Source of the DNA: Streptomyces noursei
Lineage (GTDB): Bacteria; Actinomycetota; Actinomycetes; Streptomycetales; Streptomycetaceae
Direction: 5' to 3'
NCBI RefSeq assembly: GCF_001646665.1
Contig: NZ_LWBU01000011.1
Location: 227,265-291,264, forward strand
Length of the DNA: 64,000 bases
The translations under genes were made by a program, and so were the position numbers. Position 1 is the first letter of the stretch. Every line of letters starts with the position of its first letter. Shown here piece by piece: positions 26,015 through 36,495 of this stretch. A model generated the notes under the pieces. The model was not told the DNA's origin. It made no database searches and saw only the letters and a list, made by a program, of their open reading frames with translations.

Positions 26015-26569
26015 ATGCCGTCCTCCTCCTCCCCGTCCCCCGAGCTCCCGCCTCCCGGACCGGCGAAAGCCGTGACCGTGCGCCGGGCCCGGACCAGTGA
26101 TGTGCAGGCGATCCGCCGGCTCGTCGATCCGTACGTCACCGAAGGCATCCTGCTCGACAAAGCACCCGTGACGCTTTACGAGGACATCCAGGAGTTCTGG
26201 GTCGCGGAACGCGACCAGGACGGCACCGTCGTCGGCTGCGGCGCACTGCACGTGATGTGGGAAGACCTCGCCGAAGTGCGCACTCTCGCCGTCGATCCCG
26301 ACTTCACGGGCGCCGGCATCGGGCATCACGTGCTCGACAAGTTGCTGCACACCGCCCGCTGGCTCGGCGTCCGCAGGGTTTTCTGCCTGACCTTCGAAGT
26401 CGACTTCTTCGCGAAGCACGGCTTCGTCGAGATCGGTGAGACCCCGGTCGACGGAGATGTCTACACCGAGCTGCTCCGTTCCTATGACGAGGGCGTCGCC
26501 GAGTTCCTCGGTCTCGAACGAGTGAAGCCGAACACCTTGGGCAACAGCCGGATGCTTCTGCATCTGTGA
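26015..26569 (+). CDS. argA: short ArgA-type amino-acid N-acetyltransferase
   Basis: 184-residue GNAT enzyme resembling the short N-acetylglutamate synthases of actinobacteria (Rv2747-like), which make N-acetylglutamate for arginine synthesis from acetyl-CoA. Evidence: VTVRRARTSDVQAIRRLVDPYV, the ILLDKAPVTLYEDIQEFWVAE segment, ALHVMWEDLAEVRTLAVDP, acetyl-CoA loop GAGIGHHVLDKLL, and FFAKHGFVEIGE. The Ser/Pro N-terminus is not conserved. TAACGT (26003-26008) begins on the stop codon of the BlaI gene and ends six bases before the ATG, so it likely has its own leaderless promoter. Substrate assignment to glutamate is by family resemblance. Confidence 0.82.
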   Translation: MPSSSSPSPELPPPGPAKAVTVRRARTSDVQAIRRLVDPYVTEGILLDKAPVTLYEDIQEFWVAERDQDGTVVGCGALHVMWEDLAEVRTLAVDPDFTGAGIGHHVLDKLLHTARWLGVRRVFCLTFEVDFFAKHGFVEIGETPVDGDVYTELLRSYDEGVAEFLGLERVKPNTLGNSRMLLHL

Positions 26570-26658
26570 TCTGCCGATCCCCGATCCCGGCACCCTATGT
26601 CCGAATCGCGCATGTTTCCCGCTCTCCCGGGGATCTGAACCTCTCCCAGGGGTTTGTG

Positions 26659-26681
26659 TTTTCCAGGGAAAAGCGGTTTCC
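26659..26681. promoter_or_regulatory. AT-rich inverted repeats upstream of lsr2
   Basis: TTTTCC (26659-26664) and GGAAAA (26667-26672) form a 6-bp palindrome with spacer AG, and a further TTTCC (26677-26681) allows an overlapping alternative. It lies ~40 bp before the lsr2 start in a stretch that is roughly half A/T, conspicuous in this genome. Candidate operator, possibly for Lsr2 itself. Confidence 0.45.
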
Positions 26682-26717
26682 TTTCCGCGTACTGCATTTT
26701 CGATGAAAGGAAATCCG

Positions 26718-27053
26718 GTGGCACAGAAGGTTCAGGTCCTTCTTGTCGACGACCTCGACGGCGGCGAGGCGGACGAGACGGTGACGTTCGCTCTGGACGG
26801 CAAGACCTACGAGATCGACCTCACCACCGCCAATGCGGACAAGCTTCGTGGGCTGCTCGAGCCGTACACCAAGAGCGGCCGTCGCACCGGTGGCCGTTCC
26901 TCGGCCGGGCGGGGCAAGGGCCGTGCCGCGACGAGCGGCAGCCCCGACACCGCGAAGATCCGCGCGTGGGCCAAGGAGAACGGTTACAACGTGAACGACC
27001 GCGGCCGCGTCCCCGCCGACATCAAGCAGGCCTACGAGGACGCCAACCGCTGA
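26718..27053 (+). CDS. lsr2: Lsr2 nucleoid-associated protein
   Basis: 111-residue H-NS-like xenogeneic silencer that bridges and coats AT-rich DNA. N-terminal dimerisation domain AQKVQVLLVDDLDGGEADET with the FALDGKTYEIDLT strand, basic linker (SGRRTGGRSSAGRGKGRA), and the C-terminal DNA-binding domain with AT-hook-like RGR in NDRGRVPADIKQAYEDAN. GTG 26718 is preferred because AAAGGAAA lies just upstream. The last 22 bases overlap the end of the convergent downstream gene. Confidence 0.96.
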   Translation: MAQKVQVLLVDDLDGGEADETVTFALDGKTYEIDLTTANADKLRGLLEPYTKSGRRTGGRSSAGRGKGRAATSGSPDTAKIRAWAKENGYNVNDRGRVPADIKQAYEDANR

Positions 27054-27625
27054 GTGCGGTACGCACCCAGCAGCCGGACCCGGTGGCATTCCGATGCCGC
27101 CGCGTCCACGAGCCGCACCAGGCAGGGGGCGCCGGCGCCGCCCGCCACGGCGGACACGGCCGCGAGTGTCGGCTCCACCTCGCGCCCGGGCTCGGGGGGG
27201 CGCAGCCACGAGACGGCGTCGGGCGAGCCGGATCCGCTCCATCCTGGGGGAACAGGAGCGGCCATCCGGTCACCGGCGCCCAGGGCCACCAGGTCCAGGG
27301 CGATCCCGCCCCAGTCCAGCCAGTCGAGCAGCCCCGGCAGCTCGTCCGCGGACCCCGCGGCCACCAGCAGCCGCATCCTGCTCCCCGCGAGGGCGACCGG
27401 CCACCGGCCCCCGAGCCGCCCCAGCACGGCGAACCCGGCCGCGGCCGGCAGCTCGAGGACGTCGAAGCGCAGCCCCGTGAGCAGCTCCACCGGACCGCCG
27501 GCGTCCCCGCGCGCGGTGGCCCAGCCCAGCTCGTGCGCGTACCACCGCGCGACACCCTCGCCGTCGAACGGTGAACGGGGTGCCGGGAGGGGAAGGGTGA
27601 ACGCCATGACCGGGGAACTCGTCAC
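27032..27625 (-). CDS. short primase/polymerase-like (Prim-Pol-related) protein
   Basis: 197 residues. Segments PFDGEGVARWYAHELGW, GLRFDVLELPAAAGFAVLGRL, SRMRLLVAAGSADELPGLLDWL and IALDLVALGAGDRMAAPVPP resemble, from memory, the N-terminal bifunctional primase/polymerase domain proteins of streptomycetes, but it lacks the Cys-rich part and any evident catalytic Asp pair, so it may be an inactive relative. GTG 27625 is chosen because GGAG lies 5-6 bases upstream; ATG 27607 is an alternative. Tail-to-tail 22-bp coding overlap with lsr2. Confidence 0.72.
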   Translation of the reverse strand: MTSSPVMAFTLPLPAPRSPFDGEGVARWYAHELGWATARGDAGGPVELLTGLRFDVLELPAAAGFAVLGRLGGRWPVALAGSRMRLLVAAGSADELPGLLDWLDWGGIALDLVALGAGDRMAAPVPPGWSGSGSPDAVSWLRPPEPGREVEPTLAAVSAVAGGAGAPCLVRLVDAAASECHRVRLLGAYRTQRLASS

Positions 27626-28037
27626 CCGCGCTCCGGGTTACGCAGGGCGTCCGTGCGAACACTCTCCGTGTTTTCCAGGGGTACGCGCGAAGGCATGGCC
27701 GAGCGCAAGGGTGTTCGCCCGTAGCTGAGGGAACCGGGGTGTGCCGCATGGAGTGTCCGTGCTTACGGGTAAGACATTCCTAGTGAGGAGGGGCGACACG
27801 CAGGATCGGGCGGTCTCACGTTCGCCATCGGCGTACTGCCGTTGAGGGTAAGTGCCTGGCCTGCGGGAACATCGTCTCGGACCATTGGGTTGGAGCATTT
27901 GTCGGCGTTCGGGTCAGGAGGCCAGAGACGGGTGTCGGCAGTTGGAATGAGCGGTCCCCGCTTGCGGGACTAAGCTGCGGAAGGACAGGGAGGGGACCGA
28001 CCCCTTACTGCCTGACCGCTCTGAGGAGCGATTAACG
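27626..28037. other. clpC upstream region
   Basis: 412 bp without a convincing gene. It contains the candidate ClgR box (27820-27833), a weaker half-match at 27713-27726, an imperfect palindrome near 27952-27968 (GTCCC...GGGAC) followed by TAAGCT, which could be the -10 of clpC, and the clpC ribosome-binding site (GAGGAG, about 28020-28026). No HAIR or CtsR-type element was seen. Confidence 0.5.
27820..27833 (+). promoter_or_regulatory. candidate ClgR operator
   Basis: GTTCGC-CATCG-GCG matches exactly the GTTCGC-N5-GCG motif known for the Streptomyces protease regulator ClgR, whose targets include clpC1, clpP1 and lon. It lies ~205 bp before the clpC start. Confidence 0.65.
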
Positions 28038-30563
<2,526 letters not shown>

Positions 30564-30583
30564 GCGGTAACCTCCGCTGACTG

Positions 30584-30623
30584 AAGGGTCTGCCCCGGGC
30601 GAGAACGCCCGGGGCAGACCCTT
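30584..30623. terminator. strong bidirectional terminator between clpC and the DD-peptidase gene
   Basis: Eighteen-base perfect stem: left arm 30584-30601 (starts AAGGGTCTGC), loop AGAA, right arm 30606-30623 (ends GCAGACCCTT). Located 20 bp after clpC and 8 bp before the stop of the convergent gene, with A and T residues at the outer ends so that it can work in both directions. Confidence 0.9.
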
Positions 30624-30631
30624 GTCGCTTT

Positions 30632-32203
30632 TCAGCAGCGCACCGGCTTCGCCCACGAGCATTCCAGCCCGCCGGGGGCCTCGGCGGTCCGCGCGCGGTC
30701 CGGGCGGACGGGGGCGATCGTGCCCTTGGCGGTGTCGGACGCCGCCAGGGTCACCACGATGGCGTCCTCGACGCTCTTCACGGACGGGGCCAGGTGGTTG
30801 TTGAGCACGACGCTGTAGACGAGCAAGCGGCCACCGGCGTCCGTGACGTACCCGGAGAGGGCGGAGGCGCCGGTCAGGGTCCCCGTCTTGGCCCGGGTGT
30901 TGAGGGCGGCGGCCGTGCCGCACATCCGGGTGCGGAGCGTGCCGCCCGTGGCCCGGTCGGGGGCGCAGGCGACGGGCAGGGACGCGTACCAGTCGGCGAA
31001 CCAGGGGGCGTCCTGGACGGCGAGGAGCAGGCGCGTGAGCTCGGCGGCCGGGAACAGGTTCATCCGGGAGAGGCCCGAGCCGTCGACCTGCCGGACGGTG
31101 GACGTCCGGACGCCCTCCTCGCGCAGGTACGCGTCGACGGCGGCGAGCCCCGCGCCCCAGGTGCCGCGGCCGGCCGTCTCGTACCCGATCGTCTTGGTGA
31201 GGGCCTCGGCGTGCATGTTGTTCGACAGCTTCATGAACGGGCGCACGAGGTCCTTGAGCGGCATGGAGCTGTGCGTGGCGAGGACCCTCGCGGCCGGGGG
31301 AGTGGCCATCCCGAGCCGGGGCGGCCCCCCGACCCGTACGCCCCGGGCGGCGAGGGCGTCGGCGAAGACGGCCGCCGCGTACCCGGTCGGCTCCCAGACG
31401 GTGATCCACTCCTTGGTGGGCGCGCCCTCGAGGGGAATCTCGCCGGTCACGGTGAGGGTGTTCGTGCCGTGCTCGCGCTCGATCGTGAGCGTGTCCGGGC
31501 GGCCGGCGGGGACGGTGACGGCGCGGTTGTCGACGCGTACGTAGTCGGTCGCGGGCGTCACGGTCACCCGGGGTCGCGCGCCCGCCCCGGCCGCCGGAGC
31601 CGCCTCGACGACGACCGTGCCGGAGTCGTAGTCGGTGTCGGGGGCGACCGTGAGCGGGGAGATCTGCGCCGAGTAGTACGACGACTCGTCGTCGGCGGCC
31701 CAGGAGCGTCCCAGCCGGTTCGCGTCGAAACGGGTGTCGTCGGCGACCAGCCGGCCGGCCACCCGCCGGACGCCGGCGGCCGCGACCTGGGCGGCCAGTG
31801 CCTCGTAGTCCCTGGCGAGGGTGGTCGGGTCGCCCGTGCCGCGCAGGTACAGGTCGCCGAGGAGGACGCCGCTCCTGGGGCGGGCGGTGGCCAGGACCTC
31901 CGTACGGAACCGGTACTCCGGGCCGAGCAGCGCCATGGCGGCGACGGAGGTGGCGATCTTCGTGTTGGAGGCGGGCATGAGCCGGTCGCCCCCGTCGCGC
32001 TGGTACAGGGTCTCGCCGGTCCGGGCGTCCGCGACGACGACCCCCGCCGCGCCGCCGTCCAGCCGTGGGTCGGTGAGGATCGTGTCGATGGCCCCCTTGA
32101 GCCCGGTGTCGGAAGGTCCCGCCCCGGCGGTGAGGGTGCTCGCCGTGAGGAGTCCGGCAAGCCCTAACGCGAGGATGGTGACGCGCGTCACATGTCTGCT
32201 CAT
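30632..32203 (-). CDS. dacB: D-alanyl-D-alanine carboxypeptidase/endopeptidase (PBP4, S13 family)
   Basis: 523 residues with an N-terminal signal peptide (VTILALGLAGLLTASTLTAGA), so exported. Penicillin-binding motifs: SxxK as SNTK (Ser79, Lys82), SxN as SNN in FMKLSNNMHAEAL, and KTG in RAKTGTLTG. The PBP4-type inserted domain lies between the first two motifs. It trims stem peptides and cross-links in peptidoglycan. A Cys pair near the C-terminus (GLECSWAKPVRC) may form a disulfide. Convergent with clpC. Start ATG 32203 lacks a ribosome-binding site and is assigned from the signal peptide. Confidence 0.93.
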   Translation of the reverse strand: MSRHVTRVTILALGLAGLLTASTLTAGAGPSDTGLKGAIDTILTDPRLDGGAAGVVVADARTGETLYQRDGGDRLMPASNTKIATSVAAMALLGPEYRFRTEVLATARPRSGVLLGDLYLRGTGDPTTLARDYEALAAQVAAAGVRRVAGRLVADDTRFDANRLGRSWAADDESSYYSAQISPLTVAPDTDYDSGTVVVEAAPAAGAGARPRVTVTPATDYVRVDNRAVTVPAGRPDTLTIEREHGTNTLTVTGEIPLEGAPTKEWITVWEPTGYAAAVFADALAARGVRVGGPPRLGMATPPAARVLATHSSMPLKDLVRPFMKLSNNMHAEALTKTIGYETAGRGTWGAGLAAVDAYLREEGVRTSTVRQVDGSGLSRMNLFPAAELTRLLLAVQDAPWFADWYASLPVACAPDRATGGTLRTRMCGTAAALNTRAKTGTLTGASALSGYVTDAGGRLLVYSVVLNNHLAPSVKSVEDAIVVTLAASDTAKGTIAPVRPDRARTAEAPGGLECSWAKPVRC

Positions 32204-32248
32204 GAGGAGGAGGATGGCGGAGCGTGCCCGGGCTGGGAAGGAGGCGTG

Positions 32249-35200
32249 TCAGGCGGGCGGGTGCACCTCGACGTACATCTCGGCGGGGAGGCGGTCCGCG
32301 CCGGTGACCTGAAGCCGTCGCGTCTCGATCCGCCGCAGCGAGCGCAGCCCGGCGAGGGGGGAGAGGTCGACCGGGGCCGCCGGGCCCGGTCCCGGGCTGA
32401 TCAGGCTGAGGTTTCGCAGGTGGGGGAACACGTCGGCCAGTCGGTGGAGCGTCCGGTCGCCGTCGGCGATAACGAGGCCGATCCCCGTGACGCCGGGAAG
32501 CGCGAGGGACGCGGGGCAGGACGCCAGGGAGGCGGACGCGCAGGCCAGGTACTCCAGGCTCGGCAGCTCGGCCAGGTCCTGCCAGTCGTCCGCCGACAGC
32601 CGGCCCAGATAGGCGGCGAACCGGAGCGCGGGGTAGCGGCGCAGCCCGCCCAGCCCCTCCTGGGGAGGCGCCGGCATCTCCAGGTGCTCGAGCGGGGCCT
32701 TCGGCGGCAGGCAGGCGAGGCTCCACGTGGTGTCCTCGGAGACGTACACGCGCAGCGTCCGCAGTTGGTCGAGTGAGGCCAGACAGTCCAGGTCGGGGTG
32801 CGCCCTGGGCCTCGCCACCCGGAGCCCCTCCGGGGAGACGTGCCGCAGCACGGCGGCCAGTCCGGTGGCGGAGACGCCCTCCCGTACGTCGAGCCGGGGC
32901 ATCCGCAGGCCGAGGCGCAGCAGGGCGTCGGCCTGGTCGTCGGAGGCGATCGTGAAGTCGAGCCCGTCCGGGTCGACCCGGGAGACGATCTCCTCGGCGT
33001 AGGCGGCGGTGTCGAACCGGGACCACGCCCAGATGAGCTGTGACCGCACCGGGAGGTACGGGTGGCCGGCGAACCGTGCCAGGTAGGGCAGGGCGGCGTC
33101 CGACGCGATGTGGGTGGCGGTGATGACCACCATCCGGGCCTGTTCGTCGTCCAGGTCCTCCGGGCCCGGGAGCAGGTCCAGTACGAGGGGGCCGACCGAG
33201 GCCAGTTCGCGGGCCTCCTCCGGGCTGCGGGGCGGGATGACCTCCGCCGTGCGGTCCAGCAGGGCGCGCCGGAGGCCGGGGGCCAGTTCCGTGGCGTGTT
33301 CGAGGGCGGCCGCCGCGACGAAGAGGATGCGGAGCCGGGTGCGGCGGTCGGTGGCGCGGTCGGCGGCGGCCAGCAGCTCGGTGAGGATCTCGGCGCATTC
33401 GCGCGGGCGGGCGTGGGCGACCGCCATGCGGATGACGTCCTCCCACTGGTCGTCGCCCGCGTGGTCGGTCAGGACCCCGATGTGCCAGTCGTCGACGATG
33501 GCCTTGGCGGCGAGGTAGTCCTGGAAGGTCCGGTGGACGAAGTCCACGGCGTCCGGGCCGGGCTCCCGCAGCAGGCCGCTGCGGTGGAGCAGGTGCTGGA
33601 AGACGGCCTCCGGTTCGCCGGCGGCGGCCGCGTCCGGGATGGCCGCGATCGCGTCGAGCACGATCGTCCGGGCGCGGGACCGGTCCATCTCGGTGCGGCC
33701 GTTGATCGTGAGCCAGTACGCGAGCCGCTGGATCAGCCGGATCTGCGGGGCCTCGCCGAGGTCGACGCCGGTCGGGTCGCCCATGTCGCGCTCGCGGTCG
33801 CGGCGGGCGAGCAGCATGTCGAGCGCGGCGTCGTACAGGCCCTTGCGGCCGCGCGGGAGGAAGCCGCGCCGGTCGCGGTGCAGGGCGCAGATCAGGCCGC
33901 ACATCAGGGGGTTGGTGGCCAGCCTGGCGAGGTCCTGCTTGGTGCGCAGGGCGTCGAGCAGCGGCTGCTCGTACGACGTGGCGTCCGGGCCGGCGGCCGC
34001 GTGCCAGCGGCGGACGAACGCGGTCGCTTCCGTGCGGCTCATCGGGGTCAGCGCCAGCTCGGTGAAGCCGTCCGCAGCCAGCCAGTCGTCGCGTACGGCG
34101 GACGGGCGGGAGGTGACGAGCCAGCGGTTGCCGGTGCCGTACGCGGCGAGCAGGTCGCGCAGCCAGCGGCGGGTGCGGTCGCGCTCCGGTTCGGGCACCT
34201 CGTCGATGCCGTCGACGAGGATCAGCCCGCGCCCGGAGGACAGCACGCGGTCGGCCCAGCCGTCGGGCGGGGCGAGGGGGCAGCCGACGGCCGGCAGGAA
34301 GCGGTCGGGGGCGGGCAGCCGTTCGCCGTGCCGGGTGAGGGTGCGCAGAGGCAGGACGAAGGGCACGCGGTCCCCCAGGTAGGCCATGCGCGCGTCCGGG
34401 TCGCCCTTCGAGGCCGAGACCGCCAGCCACTGGACCAGGGTGGTCTTGCCGGAGCCGGCGACCCCGCGCAGCAGGACCCGGTCGTGCTGGGCGAGCGCCT
34501 GGTCGGCGGGGCGCGGGGCGGGTGCGGCCTCCTGGTCGCACACCGTGCAGGAGAAGCCCGGCCGGGGCGCCGGCCGCGTGTCCGGGGTGCTCGCCTCCAG
34601 GGACAGGTACGCCGCGTCCAGTGGCCAGGCGTCCGGGGTGGTGTGCAGGTCGATGCCGTAGATGGTCAGGCTGCCGTGCTTCTTCGCGACGTAGGCGCGG
34701 TAGCGGAGCTCGAACGAAGCGTCCCGGGCGAAGGGCCGGGGCGTACGGGCGATGAGGGCGTCGACCTTGGCGATCAGCTCCGCCTGGGTGTGGGCCTGCT
34801 CCACGAGGGTGCGGGCGACGAAGGTGGAGCGCTGGGTGAAGAAGTGCAGGATGTGCAGGCAGGCCCACTCGGTGAGGGAGTCCAGGAAGCCGGCCGCGTC
34901 GGTCGAGAGCCCCGCGGGGCCGGGTGCCGCGCGGCGCAGCCTGCCCGCGAGCTCGCGGTGGCCGAGGTGCACCGCCTGGACGTCGTCCATGTCCAGGTCG
35001 CCGAGGGCGAGCAGGGTCCGGGTGAGGGCGTCGGTGACGGCTTCGGCCTCGTCGTGCGGGAAGGGCGGCTCGCCGGGGGTGGCGAGCGCGTCGGCGACGA
35101 GCCGTGCGGCCAGCCTGCGGACGTCCCGTTCGGTGAGCGTCCGCTTCTCGCCCCGGAAGGAGACGAGCCGGGTCAGGCGGACGCGCTGCTCGGCCAGCCC

Positions 35201-35290
35201 GGCGCCGGGGCCGTCCTGGACCAGGAGCTTCCTGATCAGTGGCGCGATCGCGCTCGACGCGAGGCGGGTCCCGATGAGTGCTGGATCCAC
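32249..35290 (-). CDS. NACHT-domain STAND NTPase with leucine-rich C-terminus (bacterial NLR-like)
   Basis: 1013 residues. N-terminal helical region (~1-220, with ELRYRAYVAKKHGSLTIYGID), NACHT module with Walker A GVAGSGKTT (276-284), Walker B LILVDGIDEV (356-365) with the typical extra acidic residues, sensor SRPS (394-397), helical winged region, then HEAT/LRR-like repeats (about 600-1013; e.g. LRTLRVYVSEDTTWSLACL, LEHLEMP, LRNLSLISPG). This is the domain order of bacterial NLR-like proteins, several of which defend against phage; others regulate development. No enzymatic effector domain is obvious at the N-terminus. GTG 35290 with GGGGGGA upstream. Single gene in an otherwise core region. 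Confidence 0.88.
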   Translation of the reverse strand: MDPALIGTRLASSAIAPLIRKLLVQDGPGAGLAEQRVRLTRLVSFRGEKRTLTERDVRRLAARLVADALATPGEPPFPHDEAEAVTDALTRTLLALGDLDMDDVQAVHLGHRELAGRLRRAAPGPAGLSTDAAGFLDSLTEWACLHILHFFTQRSTFVARTLVEQAHTQAELIAKVDALIARTPRPFARDASFELRYRAYVAKKHGSLTIYGIDLHTTPDAWPLDAAYLSLEASTPDTRPAPRPGFSCTVCDQEAAPAPRPADQALAQHDRVLLRGVAGSGKTTLVQWLAVSASKGDPDARMAYLGDRVPFVLPLRTLTRHGERLPAPDRFLPAVGCPLAPPDGWADRVLSSGRGLILVDGIDEVPEPERDRTRRWLRDLLAAYGTGNRWLVTSRPSAVRDDWLAADGFTELALTPMSRTEATAFVRRWHAAAGPDATSYEQPLLDALRTKQDLARLATNPLMCGLICALHRDRRGFLPRGRKGLYDAALDMLLARRDRERDMGDPTGVDLGEAPQIRLIQRLAYWLTINGRTEMDRSRARTIVLDAIAAIPDAAAAGEPEAVFQHLLHRSGLLREPGPDAVDFVHRTFQDYLAAKAIVDDWHIGVLTDHAGDDQWEDVIRMAVAHARPRECAEILTELLAAADRATDRRTRLRILFVAAAALEHATELAPGLRRALLDRTAEVIPPRSPEEARELASVGPLVLDLLPGPEDLDDEQARMVVITATHIASDAALPYLARFAGHPYLPVRSQLIWAWSRFDTAAYAEEIVSRVDPDGLDFTIASDDQADALLRLGLRMPRLDVREGVSATGLAAVLRHVSPEGLRVARPRAHPDLDCLASLDQLRTLRVYVSEDTTWSLACLPPKAPLEHLEMPAPPQEGLGGLRRYPALRFAAYLGRLSADDWQDLAELPSLEYLACASASLASCPASLALPGVTGIGLVIADGDRTLHRLADVFPHLRNLSLISPGPGPAAPVDLSPLAGLRSLRRIETRRLQVTGADRLPAEMYVEVHPPA

Positions 35291-35763
35291 GTGCGTCCCC
35301 CCGGAGCCACGGCGTGATCGTCGACGCGTCGAGACTAGCCCGGGTCGCGTGGCCCCCGTCACGATTCCGGAGGACTTCCGGGCCGGTGGCCGTGACAAGG
35401 CGCACAGGTGTTTTGGGCGGTACTACGTGGAATAGTGCGTTCCGCCGGGTAGGAGGGGCGGCCCCGTGGGCGCGGGCGGGGGGCCGGGGCGGGTGCGGTG
35501 GCCGAGGGGGCGGTGACCGGGGCGGAAAGCGCCAGGCTGTCGGGGCCCGGAGAGGGATGAACCTTGCTTTCTTCGGACATTTCGGGCTGTTGCCCTGCGG
35601 TGAGGTGGCGCGTCAAGCGTCCAGGTCACACCGGACGGCCTACGACCAGATGTCGTAGATGGGCGGTTTGAGGCGGGATGGGTGGGCGGGTTACCAAGGA
35701 TGAGCCCAACCACCCGGCGCACTCTTCGCGTCGGGTCCGCTCTTGTCCGGAGGACTTCCCCGT
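35291..35763. other. 473-bp intergenic region upstream of the M23 peptidase
   Basis: No gene. 35450-35530 is extremely G-rich on the plus strand (several runs of four or more G) and could form a G-quadruplex. A 7-bp palindrome CTACGAC-CAGAT-GTCGTAG lies at 35640-35658. A plausible promoter is TTGAGG (35668-35673) with TACCAA (35692-35697), spacer 18. I looked for a c-di-AMP (ydaO-type) riboswitch and found no convincing one. Confidence 0.45.
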
Positions 35764-36486
35764 ATGTCGAAGCGCGTCAAGCACCCCGCCCGTAACGCCG
35801 TCGTCGCCCTTGCCGCCGCCGGCGTGGGAGCGTCGATGGTGTTCGGAGGCGGTGCCGCCGTCGCCGCCGACAGCAAGACGGTTCCCGCCGCGGGTCCCGC
35901 GGCCGCCGTCGCGGCCCAGGCCCACACGCAGGCGGCGCAGGCCAAGGCCGCCCAGGTGAAGGCGGCCCAGGTCGCCGCCGCGAAGAAGGCCGCCGCCAAG
36001 AAGGCCGCCGCGGCCAACGCCGCCAAGAAGGCCGCCCTCGCCAAGAAGGCCGCCGCCAAGAAGGCCGCGTCCTGGGTCAAGCCGGTCGCCCGGTACACCC
36101 TGACCGCCAGCTTCAACCAGGGCGGCGCCATGTGGTCCCACAAGCACTCCGGCCAGGACTTCGCCGTGCCGGTCGGCACCGTGGTCAAGGCCGCCCACTC
36201 CGGCGTCGTCGTGAAGGCCGGCCCGAACGGCGGCGGCGACGGCTCCGCGTACGGCAACGCCGTCGTGGTGAAGCACGCGGGCGGCACGTACACCCAGTAC
36301 GCCCACCTGTCGAAGATCAACGTCCGTGTCGGTGAGACGGTGAAGACCGGCGAGACCATCGCCCGCTCCGGCAACACCGGCAACTCCTCCGGCCCGCACC
36401 TGCACTTCGAGATCCGTACGACCCCGAACTACGGTTCCGCGCTGAACCCGGCGAAGTTCCTGCGCGGCGAGGGCGTCGTCATCTGA
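35764..36486 (+). CDS. secreted M23 (LytM) peptidoglycan peptidase with Lys/Ala-rich linker
   Basis: 240 residues. Signal peptide through GGGAAVAADS, then a striking Lys/Ala/Gln stretch (~40-108: repeats of AAKKAAAKK) and a C-terminal M23 domain. Zinc and catalytic residues: His and Asp in HKHSGQDFA, and the HxH motif in GPHLHFEI. It should cut peptide cross-links in the wall; the basic linker may bind teichoic acids or DNA, or space the enzyme in the wall. ATG 35764 has GGAGGA upstream. Convergent with the tetR gene, 9 bp apart. Confidence 0.92.
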   Translation: MSKRVKHPARNAVVALAAAGVGASMVFGGGAAVAADSKTVPAAGPAAAVAAQAHTQAAQAKAAQVKAAQVAAAKKAAAKKAAAANAAKKAALAKKAAAKKAASWVKPVARYTLTASFNQGGAMWSHKHSGQDFAVPVGTVVKAAHSGVVVKAGPNGGGDGSAYGNAVVVKHAGGTYTQYAHLSKINVRVGETVKTGETIARSGNTGNSSGPHLHFEIRTTPNYGSALNPAKFLRGEGVVI

Positions 36487-36495
36487 CGACCGCGC

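Noticed and set aside
27713..27726. Second ClgR box (GTTCGC-N5-GCT) upstream of clpC
   Set aside because: One mismatch in the short half-site; too weak to list as a site on its own.
35291..35763. c-di-AMP (ydaO-type) riboswitch upstream of the M23 peptidase, as known for some Streptomyces wall hydrolases
   Set aside because: I could not find the conserved core elements; the region is G-rich repeat-like DNA with only a short palindrome.
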